Part shown: positions 1-11,337 of the stretch, piece after piece
Layout: the number at the start of each line of letters is the position of its first letter
Numbering within the stretch: position 1 is the first letter of the stretch
Assembly: GCA_016490735.1 (NCBI GenBank)
Contig: JAEMWC010000024.1
Coordinates: 1,180,001 to 1,244,000, forward strand
Length of the DNA stretch: 64,000 nt
DNA from: Pachyseris speciosa
Taxonomy: Eukaryota > Cnidaria > Anthozoa > Scleractinia > Pachyseridae
Reading direction: 5' to 3'
Notes under the pieces: generated by a model
What the model was told of the DNA's origin: nothing
The model's input: only the letters and a program-made list of their open reading frames with translations
Databases searched by the model: none
Translations under genes and position numbers: made by a program

Positions 1-1834
1 GCTTGTTCTTGGCCTGCACAAGTAAGTGTTTCTGTTTGGATCTTCAAGTCTGCTTTTCGCAACCAGCTCCACGATTCTTGTACATGAGTCGTTTCTGATA
101 TTTCTCTTACAAATTGACCATGCAGCCGTTTTTCCTTCCAACTGTTGAGTTTCTCATTGTTCCAAGATGTCTTGAATTCATCCTTGCTCACTGTTTCCTC
201 ACTCCTAATTACACTAGTAGCCCTTACCCCTTGCAGCAGGACTTCCAGAGAATTCTTCACATACCATCCTAAGCTGTTTTCCTCACTTTTCACACATCCC
301 TCACAGCTTATCAGTCCCCGGCCTCCATTCACCCGTGACACATACAACCTATCAACATTGCTCTTTGGATGAAAAGCACCATTCATTGTCAATACCTTTC
401 TAGTCATTCTATCCAATGTTTTTAGCTCTTCCTTTGTCCATCTTATAATACCTGCTCTGTACCTCAGTACAGAGACTGCCCAGGTGTTAATGGCGTTAAT
501 CTTGTTCTTTCCATTCAATTTTGATTTCAACACAAGCTTCAGCCTTCTTTTGTACTCTCTCACAAATCGTTTTTTCATCTCCTTTTCCCTCATCATATCC
601 ACCTCAAGAATCCCTAAATATTTATACCCTTCTTCCTCAATTTCTCTCATTATCCGCCCATCCAAAAGGGTAATACCATCAAATCTCACCTTCTTTCCTC
701 TTTTCATTAACAACACACCACACTTCTTCAACCCAAACTCCATTCCAATGTCCTCACTAAACACCTGTACAGTTTGTACTAAAGAATCTATTTGGTCCTC
801 ACTTTTCCCAAACAGTTTCAAGTCATCCATGAAAAGAAGATGGTTCACCTTAAATTCCTTGGCAAGATCATAACCTGCTGTTGATTTTCTCAAGATCAAT
901 GTTAATGGAATCATGCACAAAACAAATAGTGGTGACAAACTATCCCCTTGAAAAATCCCCCTTCTAATGTGGATAACTCCCAACCTCTCGCCCGATGATG
1001 TTAACTCTGTTTTCCATGTCTTCATAGTATCAATAAGAAACTTTTTCACATTCTCAGCTATCCCAAACATCTCCAAACACTCGACAATCCAGCTATGCGG
1101 CACCATATCATATGCTTTCCGATAATCAATCCAAGCCATCGCCAGGTTTGTGTGTCTTTTCCTGCAATCCTTTAGAATAGCCTTGTCAATCAAGAGCTGC
1201 TCCTTAGTTCCACGCCTTCCCTTGTGGCACACCTTCTGTTCCTCAGGTAATATCCTTTCCCTCTCAAGGTAGTCATACATATTATCAGCAAGTATTCCTG
1301 TTGTTAGCTTCCACATCAGAGGTAGGCAGGATATCGGTCTAAAATTATCGACTGCAATACCATTAGCAGGATCTTTTGGCATAAGACTGTCCTGCCATAA
1401 GTCATCCATTCGGGTAACCTGGCTGTTCCGTTTAAAATCTCATTGTGTTGGCTCGTGATTCTGCCATGCATCGTATCCAGTCTTTTGATCCAAAACCCCT
1501 GAACGCCATCCCAACCGGGAGCTTTCCAATTTGGAATTTTCTTACATTGTTTCTTGACCATCACCTCGGATATTTCTAGTGCTTCCTGTTGGTCATAATC
1601 CCTCTCTACCTTTAACCCCTCCAACCAGTCCGCTGTCCGGTTATGTTCCTTTTCCACCCCCCAAATACCATTCCAAAAACTCTTACATGTACTTTCTTCA
1701 GCATCAGGTATCACACTTTCGCCATTAAATTCCCCGTTCAATTCTTCATAGACCTTTTTCTGATCAGTCTCAAACAACCGATTTTGTCTGTATTGTGTTA
1801 TTCTTTGCTCATATCGTTTGATTTTTGCACTCAT
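1..1834 (-). mobile_element. Non-LTR retrotransposon, reverse transcriptase region (5'-truncated, runs off window edge)
   Basis: Read on the minus strand, this stretch encodes a reverse transcriptase of a non-LTR (LINE) element, which would copy its own RNA at a nicked target. After a linker with the motif KAPGWDGVQGFWIK (near 1490-1530) come [12 protein letters not shown] (about 1310-1350), [10 protein letters not shown] (about 1110-1140), [12 protein letters not shown] (about 930-965), the catalytic box as LFMDDLKL (about 820-845; FADD in many relatives) and YLGI (about 620). The frame stays open to base 1 apart from one shift near 1371-1380, where an AAAAGATCC string lacks one G. The 5' side stops at the ATT microsatellite, so the N-terminus is missing. 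It lies antisense to DYNC1I, presumably inside an intron of that gene. The motifs resemble R2/NeSL/R4-type elements; I am unsure of the clade. Its near-intact frame suggests a young insertion. Confidence 0.85.
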
Positions 1835-1848
1835 TATTATTATTATTA

Positions 1849-1909
<61 letters not shown>

Positions 1910-1910
1910 C
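1834..1910. repeat. ATT trinucleotide microsatellite
   Basis: More than 20 ATT units with one imperfect step sit at the 5' edge of the LINE reading frame. The LINE may have inserted next to an existing simple repeat, or the repeat may have expanded at the truncation point. Confidence 0.9.
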
Positions 1911-1931
1911 TTTAGAAATACACAGGCAAGT

Positions 1932-2086
1932 AAAAACTAGCGATATAATGTTCCGACGTTTCGGCGACCTCATGACGCCATTCTCATTAATGTAAATCTA
2001 AGAACTTACTCCATTGAACTCGCTTGTATTATTCATTCCTTGAGAATGGCGTTATGAGGTTGCCGAAACATTATATCGCTAGTTTT
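1932..2086. repeat. Inverted-repeat retroelement tail with ribozyme-like core motif
   Basis: Two arms of about 55 bp, each ending in an ACTAGCGATATAATG-type sequence, face each other around a spacer of about 45 bp. Read outward, each arm carries a TCATGAGG...CCGAAAC-like string. This resembles the CUGANGA/GAAA core found at the ends of Penelope-like elements, though here it is degenerate. No coding sequence remains. It is probably a terminal fragment of a retroelement in the DYNC1I intron. Confidence 0.55.
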
Positions 2087-2483
2087 AAATATATATTAAT
2101 TTTTTTTATTGATTCACTCCACTTTATATGTACAATAGAAGGTCAATAAAGGAGTGCGGTAATAACAACTGTTAATAGTAGTGAATAGTAGTAATTAATT
2201 TATTGTGAGCTCGAAAAGAACAGAAAAAGCATTTTATCAGAGGCCAGAAAAGATTCACCGATGAAGAGACAGTATATTCCTGAAATGTCTGAGCTTCCTC
2301 CGTAAATATCAGCGCCGAGAGGGCCAACGACTTTGAACGGTACTAATATGTAAGATTGTCTGTTATTCTCATGTGTTAAAATATGCCTGAAGTGCAAATG
2401 TTCAAGTAAGAAGTATAAGTAAGCTTAAAAAGTGAACATGTTAAGTTGTATTGTTCACTGTAGAGTTTGTTTTGTTTTCACAG

Positions 2484-5400
2484 GACAGCATGGAGCTTCA
2501 ATACAAGCAGTCTAAAGCAGTTGCTGTGACATGCTTGTCCTTCTTGGCCGGTGATGTGAATAACTTCGTGGTTGGCAGTGAGGAAGGTTCTGTGTACACG
2601 GCCTGCCGGCATGGAAGGTACTTGCTGATATAACTTGATTTGGAGTGGTTTTTCTATCAGTTATCGGTATTAAGTTTGCTTGTACTCTACTTCATTTCTA
2701 TCCAAAGTGTCAACCAATCAAGAACAATTTAAAATTCACTTTCCCTTTTTATCGAGTCAGGTTGAAGAAGCACTTTTCATGTGTTCCCGCGCTTGACACC
2801 CGAGTTATCTTTGTTTGAAATCTTCGAGAGCGTCTTGGTAACAATTTGATGACGCATGGCACTGCTTGTACATTTTTTAAGCTTTTGCCATCAGACGAAT
2901 GTTTTCCCGCGTTTAACCCTAGTCTCTTGCTTCCTTTATTTTCCCGCTCTCGACATCGATACTTTCCGCCCTTGTCACCGGTCTCTTGCTTCCCCACGCT
3001 AGACACTGGTTGCATCTTTTCCCGCTCTTGACATTGGTTTCATACTTTCCCGTGCTTAACACCGGTTTCTTGCTTCCCCGCGCTTGACACCAGTTACATC
3101 TCCCGCGCTTGGCACCGGTTACACCTCCCGCGCTGGACACCGGTTACATCTCGCGCGCTGGACAACCGGTTACATCTCGCGCGCTTGGCACTGGTTACAT
3201 CTCTTGCGCTTGGCACCGGTTACACCTCCCGCGCTTGGCACCGGTTACATCTCGCGCGCTGGACACCGGTTACATCTCCCGCGCTTGACATCGGTTACAT
3301 CTCGCGCGCTGGACACCGGTTACATCTCCCGCGCTTGGCACCGGTTACATCTCGCGCGCTGGACACCGGTTACATCTCCCGCGCTTGGCACCGGTTACAT
3401 CTCTCGTGCTGGACACTGGTTACATCTCCCGCGCTTGGCACCGGTTACATCTCGCGCGCTGGACACCGGTTACATCTCTCGCGCTGGACACCGGTTACAT
3501 CTCCCGCGCTTGACATCGGTTACATCTCGCGCGCTGGACACCGGTTACATCTCCCGCGCTTGGCACCGGTTGCATCTCTCGCGCTGGACACCGGTTACAT
3601 CTCCCGCGCTTGGCACCGGTTACATCTCTCGTGCTGGACACTGGTTACATCTCCCGCGCTTGGCACCGGTTACATCTCGCGCGCTGGACACCGGTTACGT
3701 CTCCCGCGCTTGACATCGGTTACATCTCTCGCGCTGGACACCGGTTACATCTCCCGCGCTTGGCACCGGTTACATCTCTCGTGCTGAACACTGGTTACAT
3801 CTCCCGCGCTTGGCACCGGTTACATCTCGCGCGCTGGACACCGGTTACGTCTCCCGCGCTTGACATCGGTTACATCTCTCGCGCTGGACACCGGTTACAT
3901 CTCCCGCGCTTGGCACCGGTTACATCTCTCGCGCTGGACACCGGTTACATCTCCCGCGCTTGGCACCGGTTACATCTCTCGCGCTGGACACCGGTTACGT
4001 CTCCCGCGCTTGACATCGGTTACATCTCGCGCGCTTGACACCGGTTTCATGTTTACCTGCGCTTAACACCTGTTACATCTTTTCCCCACTTGTCATCAGT
4101 TACATGGTTTCCCGCGCTTGACGCCGGTTTCACGTTTTTCGCCACTGATAGCGGTTTCATTTTTCCCGCGCTTGGTGTCGTCCTAAGGACACCGACTGCC
4201 AAAGTTAGCGACTTTTCATAGCTTTCACAAATTCAGTATTGCAGTTTTTTTGAATCAAGCATGTTCTTATTTTCAGCAAAGCGGGCATTAGTGACATATT
4301 TGAAGGTCATTACGGTCCAGCAACAGGCATCGATACCCACTCAGCTGCTGGACCCATCGACTTCTCTTATCTCTTCTTAACGTCATCATTCGATTGGACA
4401 ATTAAACTCTGGAGTCACAAGGTGGGTAAAGGTTAGGCTTCACAGCCGAGGTTTGGCTGTAAAGCTTTAATGACTTAATGTTATTGATTTAAGATACAAT
4501 TTGCCTTCTCAGTCATACTAACCGTGTAGAACGGATGTCAACGTGTCAACTTTATTGTTGTTTTATACAGAATCCAAGGCCTCTTTATTCGTTTGAAGAC
4601 AATGGAGATTATGTGTATGATGTACAGTGGTCACCAATCCACCCTGCACTATTCGCAGCAGTAGATGGTGCAGGGAGACTGGACCTGTGGAACCTCAACA
4701 ATGATACAGAGGTACAAATTTCACCGGTTTTCTGAATTTATCTTGTATATCAGCTTGTCCCTCTCATCACGGTTCGTTCCCTTTGTAGGTGCCAACAGCG
4801 AGCACGAATTCCGAATCAATGACGTCACTTAACCGTTTGCGGTGGACGCACTCTGGTCACCAGATCGCCGTGGGCGATGATGATGGTCATGTGTTTATTT
4901 ATGATGTTGGCGAGGTAAGGGGCTAGATAAGAAATTTGCCCATTAATGCAGTGGAACACTCGATTATAAGGCAAACATGGTTATGATGTCAGCCAAAAAT
5001 ATCACCGAGATGAACGTCTTCGGACTCGAGATTTTGACGCAAAATTGCTTTCGCTCTTGTCTTGATTTTGAAATTTGTAAGTATCTGGAGCCTAAGGCTT
5101 GTTGAGCTGTTTCTAAAGGCGGTGGAACGATTCTAATCAAGGGTTTCATAGCGGACATTTTGCGATGGAAATCTGAAAAAAAGTCAAACCTTAAAGAGAT
5201 TACTTTCTGTCCGTTTACTGCGGATTGGTGGTTAGCCTGATTTGTAAGCGATCCGAAGTCGGTCGCTCATGATAGTATGTACATGTTTATACATCACAAA
5301 AAAAATGGTCAGATCAAACTCAAAAGAGAAAAGACGAGTACTGAAGAAAGTTGAAACTACTACTTCATGTTTAGTTTACGGTTATCGCAATTTTTTTTTT

Positions 5401-5572
5401 TTTTTTTGGTTATTTATATTAACGTATTGCTTTCCAGCAACTCGCCGTACCAAGACCCGATGAGTGGTCCAGATTCCAAAATACCATCCACGAAATCCAG
5501 GCCAACGCCTCCTCCAACATTGGCGAGGTCGGTTCGCCAAAGATGTCTCCATCCAAGATACCTTTCAGTTAA
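2484..5572 (+). CDS. DYNC1I: Cytoplasmic dynein 1 intermediate chain, C-terminal exons
   Basis: These are the last five coding exons of the dynein 1 intermediate chain. This WD40 subunit joins dynein heavy chains to dynactin and cargo for minus-end microtubule transport. Exons: 2484-2617, 4277-4421, 4571-4711, 4789-4914 and 5438-5572 (stop TAA 5570-5572). All junctions are GT/AG and the frame is continuous through split codon AG|C at the first intron. Residues follow the metazoan family closely: [62 protein letters not shown] and [16 protein letters not shown] are WD-repeat blades of the beta-propeller. The last residues ([10 protein letters not shown]) are lineage-specific. Upstream exons lie outside the window. 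About 222 residues of a protein usually near 600-650 are present. The gene is tail-to-tail with the collagen gene. Identity is near certain. Confidence 0.96.
2783..4172. repeat. 25-bp GC-rich minisatellite in DYNC1I intron
   Basis: A tandem array with a 25-bp period fills most of the 1.66-kb intron 2618-4276. The unit contains CACCGGTTACATCTC followed by CpG-rich CGCGCGCTGG or CCGCGCTTGG. About 40 well-matched copies lie between about 3070 and 4060. The edges, from about 2783 and up to 4172, hold diverged copies with longer spacing (CCCGCGCTTGACAC variants with TTTT insertions), the usual picture of a homogenised core with decaying flanks. Because 25 is not a multiple of 3, the plus strand stays open in all three frames; these are repeat artefacts, not proteins. 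Confidence 0.95.
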
Positions 5573-6295
5573 CTCTTCTGACAAAAACCTCGCTCTAAAT
5601 GATAGACTTAACTGTAATATACTAGAAAAGAAGAAAATAATGGTTGTCCTAATAGTGAGGCTAAACTGGAATGTTTAAGGGGTAGAAGTTGTTATGTAAC
5701 ACCTGAAGATTATGGATAGGACGGTGCGGACTATTCAGTTGAGTTACGCTCTCTAAAGTGAACGTGACTCTGGCAAACGCAGGTTTGGTTATGGTTGCTA
5801 TGTCGAGGCGGTAGTCATTCCTTCAACTACAGTTAAATTGCTGGCCTATTGTCCCAGCGACTGGTAAAATCAGCTGGGCTGTCATTAATTTCTTAAAGAA
5901 ATAGGCGGCGATTTGTCAAAGGTAGCGGGGAATCCTAGCGGTTGTGATGTAGTCAATGGCTGGCTGGGAGTCTAACTGAAAATTTTCAGACAAAATGTCT
6001 GGACTGGTGTACTACCGAAATGCTGGTTATTCTCCAACTGGCAGTATTGTATAAAGAGGAATGTTTATTGATTAACAATCCTTATTTATAGTTTCAGTAC
6101 ACTTACCTCGGTAACTTCCAACAAACTTTTAGACCATCAGTTATTTCTCAGACTCCATCACCAATTCAAATTCCCAAGTGGTTCTGATAGCCCCCTTTTA
6201 AAGGAGATTTTAATGTATATTTGTTGAATATACGGTAATGAATAAATATGTACATGATGGTGGTTCTACTGCTTGAAGCAAGTGTACTGTGACGA

Positions 6296-6301
6296 AATAA
6301 A
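6296..6301 (+). promoter_or_regulatory. Candidate poly(A) signal of DYNC1I
   Basis: AATAAA lies about 725 bases after the stop codon; another AATAAA is at 6241-6246. Either could end the DYNC1I transcript. The choice is not decided by sequence alone. Confidence 0.45.
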
Positions 6302-6531
6302 GTCACTGGATAACTGATGTGGTTTAAAACTCGTTAACTAATTATTATGATTCATGTGACCAAATAAGTAACGAGACGAAGAAAAAAAGGACTTGAAGCA
6401 AAATTCCAAGTTCACATAATGACGATTTCTCATAACTGGCAAAGGCCCAGTGAATACACTGGCGAAAAACGAGCTATGCCCCGCTTTGTCTTCTTGGAAA
6501 ACCGTTGCCTTCTTCGCAGTTATGTTAAGAA

Positions 6532-7329
6532 AGGGTGAAGCTATATCGAAGGCGTTGCATGATCGAGGGTCAAACACACATGTTTATGGACTGCGATCAA
6601 ACAGTCTGACACTCTGCTGAGTGCAAGAGTAGATTACAGCGCCTACAAAATCGAGCTGCACGTATAATTGTCAGACGAGATAGCACCAGCGAAGCTCTCA
6701 ATACACTTGGATGGCCTAACTTAGAAACTATCCGGAAAAGGAATAAATTAATCGTAGTCTATAAATGTCTCAATGATTTAGTACCCCAGTATCTTTGTGA
6801 TTATTTTAGTAGAAACCACAGTTTCCATAGTTACAATACACGTCGGCGTGAAGATATTCATCCTTCAAGACCCAAGCTTAGCCTCGGGAAGAGAACTTTT
6901 AGATACTCTGGAGCGATTTTATTTAACTCCTTACCTGAAACATTCAAACGGGCAGCGTCCTTGGAGGCTTTTAAGCGACTATTGATGAAACACGATTTTG
7001 TATAGTTTTTATATTATTAGTGTGCAATTGTAATATTGTAACATCTTAGCCTTTAGAGTCATATATAATGTAGTTCTTTTCTCAGACCTCTAGTTTTCAG
7101 ATTACAAGTGTTCATTATTATTCATTTTATTGATACTATGAGCTAGGTGTATACCGGGCCCCTCAGGATAACAGCCCCGTAGCTGACTGGGCCACCCTGT
7201 CTTAAATAAAGTTCACATTACATTACATTACATTACATTACATTACACTAGGTCTATAGTTTTACCGCTGATCACAATTTACGTGTGCACTTCGACCCTC
7301 GATCAACTCCTTCGATATAGCTTCACCCT
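6532..7329. repeat. Inverted arms flanking a LINE remnant
   Basis: The segment 6532-6585 (GGGTGAAGCTATATCGAAGG then GATCGAGGGTC) recurs in reverse complement at 7281-7329, with one 4-base gap. The arms bracket the LINE fragment and its ACATT tail, so the LINE probably inserted into, or beside, a palindromic element. Confidence 0.7.
6571..7252 (+). mobile_element. LINE remnant, 3' end with ACATT tail
   Basis: A conceptual frame from about 6610 to the TAG at 7003-7005 gives the C-terminal tail of a CR1/L2-like reverse transcriptase, with motifs RLQNRAARIIVRRD, LGWPNLETIRKRNKL, VPQYLCDYFSRN and LFNSLPETFKRAASLEAFK. A short 3' UTR and a run of five or more ACATT units (7214-7248) follow. Tandem short repeats at the 3' end are typical of this LINE group. 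The element is severely 5'-truncated and inactive. It lies between the convergent DYNC1I and collagen genes. Confidence 0.8.
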
Positions 7330-7330
7330 C

Positions 7331-7432
7331 TTAACCCTTTCCTCCCTAAGAGTGACTTCTAGATTTTACTCTGCATAACACCAGACGATTTTACTCGTCA
7401 AAGGGAGACCCCTCAGAGGTTAAAGGGTTAAT
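7331..7432. mobile_element. Small MITE with TTAACCCTTT ends
   Basis: A 102-bp element begins TTAACCCTTT and ends AAAGGGTTAA, with the body CTAGATTTTACTCTGCATAAC between. The inverted ends and size suit a MITE; TTAA may be the target duplication. Confidence 0.6.
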
Positions 7433-7501
7433 AAACCTCCAAAGCGATTGATAGTCCTTGGACGAAAGACCTTTCTAACTCCAGAGTACAGACGGATTTC
7501 A

Positions 7502-7507
7502 TTTATT
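7502..7507 (-). promoter_or_regulatory. Candidate poly(A) signal of the collagen gene
   Basis: On the minus strand AATAAA lies about 380 bases after the collagen stop codon, giving a plausible 3' UTR. Confidence 0.45.
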
Positions 7508-7888
7508 GGTTTGGTAACATTGTGCAACCAAGCTCTTAACCAAACGGCGCTGCGTTCAACAACAGGAACGCGTTACCATATTCGTTTGACTACTGACATC
7601 AAGTTAAAATGCTGCTATTGCACGCGAAAGATATTTACTAATTCAACCAACAAGTGGGTTGATATAGCTTCTATGTTCTTCTTGAATGCTTTTCCTCTAT
7701 TCTAGTCTACGTTTTCGTCGGCTAAGCTACTGGCTTATGAAGCCAGTAACTACGAATTCTAACAATGCAACAAAAAATGCTTTTTAAGATAACTGATTCA
7801 CATGCACTTTGGCACATGCTGCACAGTGTACAGTTTAAAATTGTTATAGGGTTGGTTTTCCGAGTTTGGAGTCTGGCAAAGAACAGCG

Positions 7889-10694
7889 TTAAGAGAAACA
7901 GACGGGTCCAATTTCTAGGCCGAACTCTTCCCCAATGTCCCCAATATCATACACGGCCACGTCATGTATTGGAAGGCGGTGTGTTTTAGAAGTGTTCACT
8001 TCCAAGATGGTTTTACGCCACGTCCCATCTTTAATCTGAAAATGGGAAACAGTAAATTTAGTGAAAATACCTTTTCTTTTTCATTTTCTTCATTTCACTC
8101 TGAGATAGCCGTGAAAATTGGGTCAGTGTACACACAAAAGGCTTTGCTATTTTAAATCGCGCCTAAAACCGCATCTAAAATTGTCTTTGTAAGCCATGGC
8201 TTTAACCTCGTACCCAAGTAAATCCACTCTTCGGAAAAGTCAGGCCAAAAGCATCCCGTTACTATATTAAAACCCTTAAGAGTTATAACCTTGCATTCGT
8301 CCAGAACTATCGTTGGCGTGTATTTTCTGGTTCCCTGTGCGTGCATCTCTATCCCATTATCAGCTCTCAGTTTGATGGAATGCTGTTTGTTCCCAGACCC
8401 TTGCTTATACCACGCGGTGGAGTTTAAACAGTGATAGGTGATGCTCTGTTTGGCGTGGTCACTCAGGAGCCGCAAAAACGTCAACTGAATGGGGTCGCAG
8501 TCGTAATCAAACTGCAAAAATTGACAAAAAGTATGGCGATTTCTCGACTACTTTTCTCATGTTGCAAGCACTTACATGATTTATGATGCGGTGATCTAAT
8601 TCAAAAGACAGAACATGTACAAATTTTAAACAAGATAAGTACAAAGAAAAGCAGCGCGCTACTGACTGGTTGTATGTTCTTTTCTCTCGACTTTTCCTAC
8701 AACCACCAGCGCCCTTACTCGCGTCAGAAACCGTTTGTCTTCAAATGTTTTTTTTTTACATTGATGACTTCTCTCAGTAAATGTTACCTGCGGGCGTTTA
8801 TCAAAGTCCTTGGCAAACCATTTGTAGCCGTCAGGGCCCGAAAACCACTTCTTATTTCCTGTCTGCGAACAAATGAAATCAAATTAGAACACTCGGCGTG
8901 GCATCTAGCTTGAGTTGGACGCCTTCCCAAACTAATCCATTCCTGGGTAGTTAGGATACATTTAACAAGTTGAAAGAACAAGATAATGGCGTAATAATGA
9001 TGGTTGAATAAGTTTATCAAGTTGGTAATGGTTTCGTGGGCGTTTCCGTTTTGATGACGTGATTTTACGTAATGTTTAATGTTTAAAACACGAGGCGCAG
9101 CCGAGTGTTTTAGGACTTATTGAACGGCTTAAAAAGCTTTACTGTACATCTGTCCATTCTTACACTAAGGTCGCGTTCCTTTTAGGAAATCCATTTTCAG
9201 ATTTAGACAATCCAGATTGTTTAGATTTTTCTGCTAGCTGGAACAAAAATTGTGAAAAAAAGATCAATCCACACAGCGAGAGGACTGGAATCTTGTTTTT
9301 GTTGATGGCGGGTTTTCTGAGAATGCCAATCGCTTTGCTCTCCTTGCTGGAGGAACTCAAATGGAACGAAAATCTGAAACCAGTTTCAGTTACCAATCCA
9401 AACGATCCACGTTCGGAGGTGGATTGTTTAGATTGCAATCTAAGATTGATTTCGCCATAAATGGAACGGGAAATCTAATTTTCGATCGCAAAATCCGGTT
9501 TTAGATTGGTTAAAAGGAACGCTACCTAAAATTTAGATTCGGGGTTATTTTGGCTTAGAAAATCGGATGTAAAATTTAGCCGTGCCTACACTCATTAAAA
9601 ATTAATTTATTTTGTATTCCTTCATGAATTATTAATGAGTTTTTTTTTTAAGGGATCTCACCTTCCTTTTGTTGGGATAAACACAAGTTGCGCTGAAGGT
9701 GAAGTCACAGTAAACTTGTACGGCATCATCTAGTGGGCCCTCATTGGGATCAATCCAGTAATGACCTACAAAAGGTTTAACTCTTCTTTTTGTCAAATAT
9801 AGGGAAACTTACGTGTTGTTTAAACTACACCGAAACTACATATGTAAAACTTCTATCCGTCAGTGACGTCACCATAATGGCCGGAAACCTCTTTTAAATA
9901 TTATAGAAGAATGTGGACCTGTGCACACACAAACAATTTCAGGCTAAACGCAGTTTTCTGAGCCGAGCTTCTAAGTCAGTTAATGTAGCTCTAAAGAACA
10001 ACGTGACATTAATGGGACGACGGACTTTAAAGCGATAATTCACTGCTTACCGTTTGTAATATTGGGTTCAAGTTGTTTGAGGTCTCGACAGGTTCTGGCC
10101 GGGTGGCGTCTGGTACCTAGAGGTCGTTTGCATCTCTTAAGTGACTGGACTCGAGAGCTGAGAACTTCAATCATGGGGTTGATATCCTAAGAAATAATTC
10201 TCAAATAAAAATCCCGATATCAGATATACCCTCTTTTCCCTTCAGTTCTTGCTAGTGTGTGGCCCACAGTCATGCAGAATGAAACTGACATTGAAAAAAT
10301 ACATAAATAAAATAACGAATGCCACGAGGAAATAATCCTTTGCAAACAGATTTGGAAAGATTCATACATAGCACTGTCACCTTGGCCAGTCTTTATGTTG
10401 TGCAGTCTTTCTAAATTGCAAACGTGGTTGAATTACTTACCTCGACAGGAGTATCTGATGAGTCGCTGTTATCCTCGCCTCTTACCAACGTGCTCCTGTA
10501 GAGAGAAGCTGATTTTGTGTTGCTCTGAAGTTGAGGCCGAGCTGGAGGATCGAACTGGAGAGTGTCGCGAAAACCGTACACCTGTTGTGAGATCTAAAAA
10601 CAAATAATGGTCTTGCAATGACTAGAGCTGTCAAATGCATTAAACTCGTCATCATCATCGCAACCATCACCGTTATCATCGTCATCACCATCAC

Positions 10695-10726
<32 letters not shown>

Positions 10727-11337
10727 CCACATCATCATCATCATCACATCATCATCATCGTCATCGTCATCGCCGTCATCGTCATCGTCATCATCATCGT
10801 CATCACCATCATCATCATCATCATCACATCATCATCATCACCGTCGTCATCATCGTCATTATAACCAACATCAATAGTGTCGACCTATAACGTCATTCTA
10901 GATACCACCAGACCGCAAGGCCTTCCTGTTTACCTAACCCCATGTCACGTTTCAGATTACTTGGGTCCGTCAGCTCCGGACGACTCGTTGCCTTTTCGAC
11001 GGAAACCCTTCTACAGTGGGTAAAACACGTGGATGGAAAGGTGAAATGCCTGGGAGCGGAGTATTCAACTTATGTGTTAAGGTAGCTAAAATGGCTAAAA
11101 ATGCAAATCATCGTTGATGTGACAATTTCGCCGCGGTAAGGTTTGAAGAAGGTTACAGTATCTCACGTTTACGGCGAGCGATGACTGGAAGCTGAATACA
11201 TAAGATAGCCAAATGTTGAACTCAATCGACAGCCATAACAAAAGCTTAACAGCTACTGAGTGCACTTTGTATGAACACCAAATAGCAAGAAAATAATTTG
11301 TTCGGTTATTTTTACTTACCAGTCCGGCGAGATCGAC
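7889..11337 (-). CDS. Collagen exons 59-65: telopeptide and COLFI C-propeptide
   Basis: Exons: 11320-11337 (18 nt, VDLAGL), 10441-10593, 10051-10186, 9662-9765, 8788-8862, 8290-8511 and 7889-8035 (stop TAA at 7889-7891). Together they form the fibrillar COLFI domain, which selects and trimerises chains and is removed before fibril assembly. Landmarks: ARTCRDLK, HYWIDPNEG (calcium-binding loop), VYCDF, ATCVYP, LTFLRLLSDHA, SITYHCLNS, VLDEC, HRLPIHDVAVYD and GPVCFS. Cysteines equivalent to C1 and C4-C8 are kept. The interchain C2 and C3 are replaced by Leu and Pro. Two extra cysteines occur (LKRCKRP and DYDCDP). The usual NITYHC glycosylation sequon is SITYHC here, while PNITNG supplies another sequon. 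Junction phases all agree. Confidence 0.95.

Noticed and set aside
2200..2397. 65-codon minus-strand ORF in the DYNC1I intron
   Set aside because: No family features and antisense to a confirmed intron.
3084..4066. Long plus-strand ORFs of up to 209 codons with a 25-residue repeat
   Set aside because: They come from the 25-bp minisatellite, are open in all three frames and lie inside a DYNC1I intron.
2783..4172. CRISPR-like array
   Set aside because: Contiguous repeats without unique spacers, in an animal intron.
10618..10890. Poly-His/Ile ORF
   Set aside because: Translation of an ATC microsatellite in a collagen intron.
10962..11011. Exon-like stretch (KGFRRKGNESSGADGPK) between collagen exons 59 and 60
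   Set aside because: A good acceptor and a GTAATC donor exist, but its 50 nt cannot join the phase-0 neighbours without a stop.
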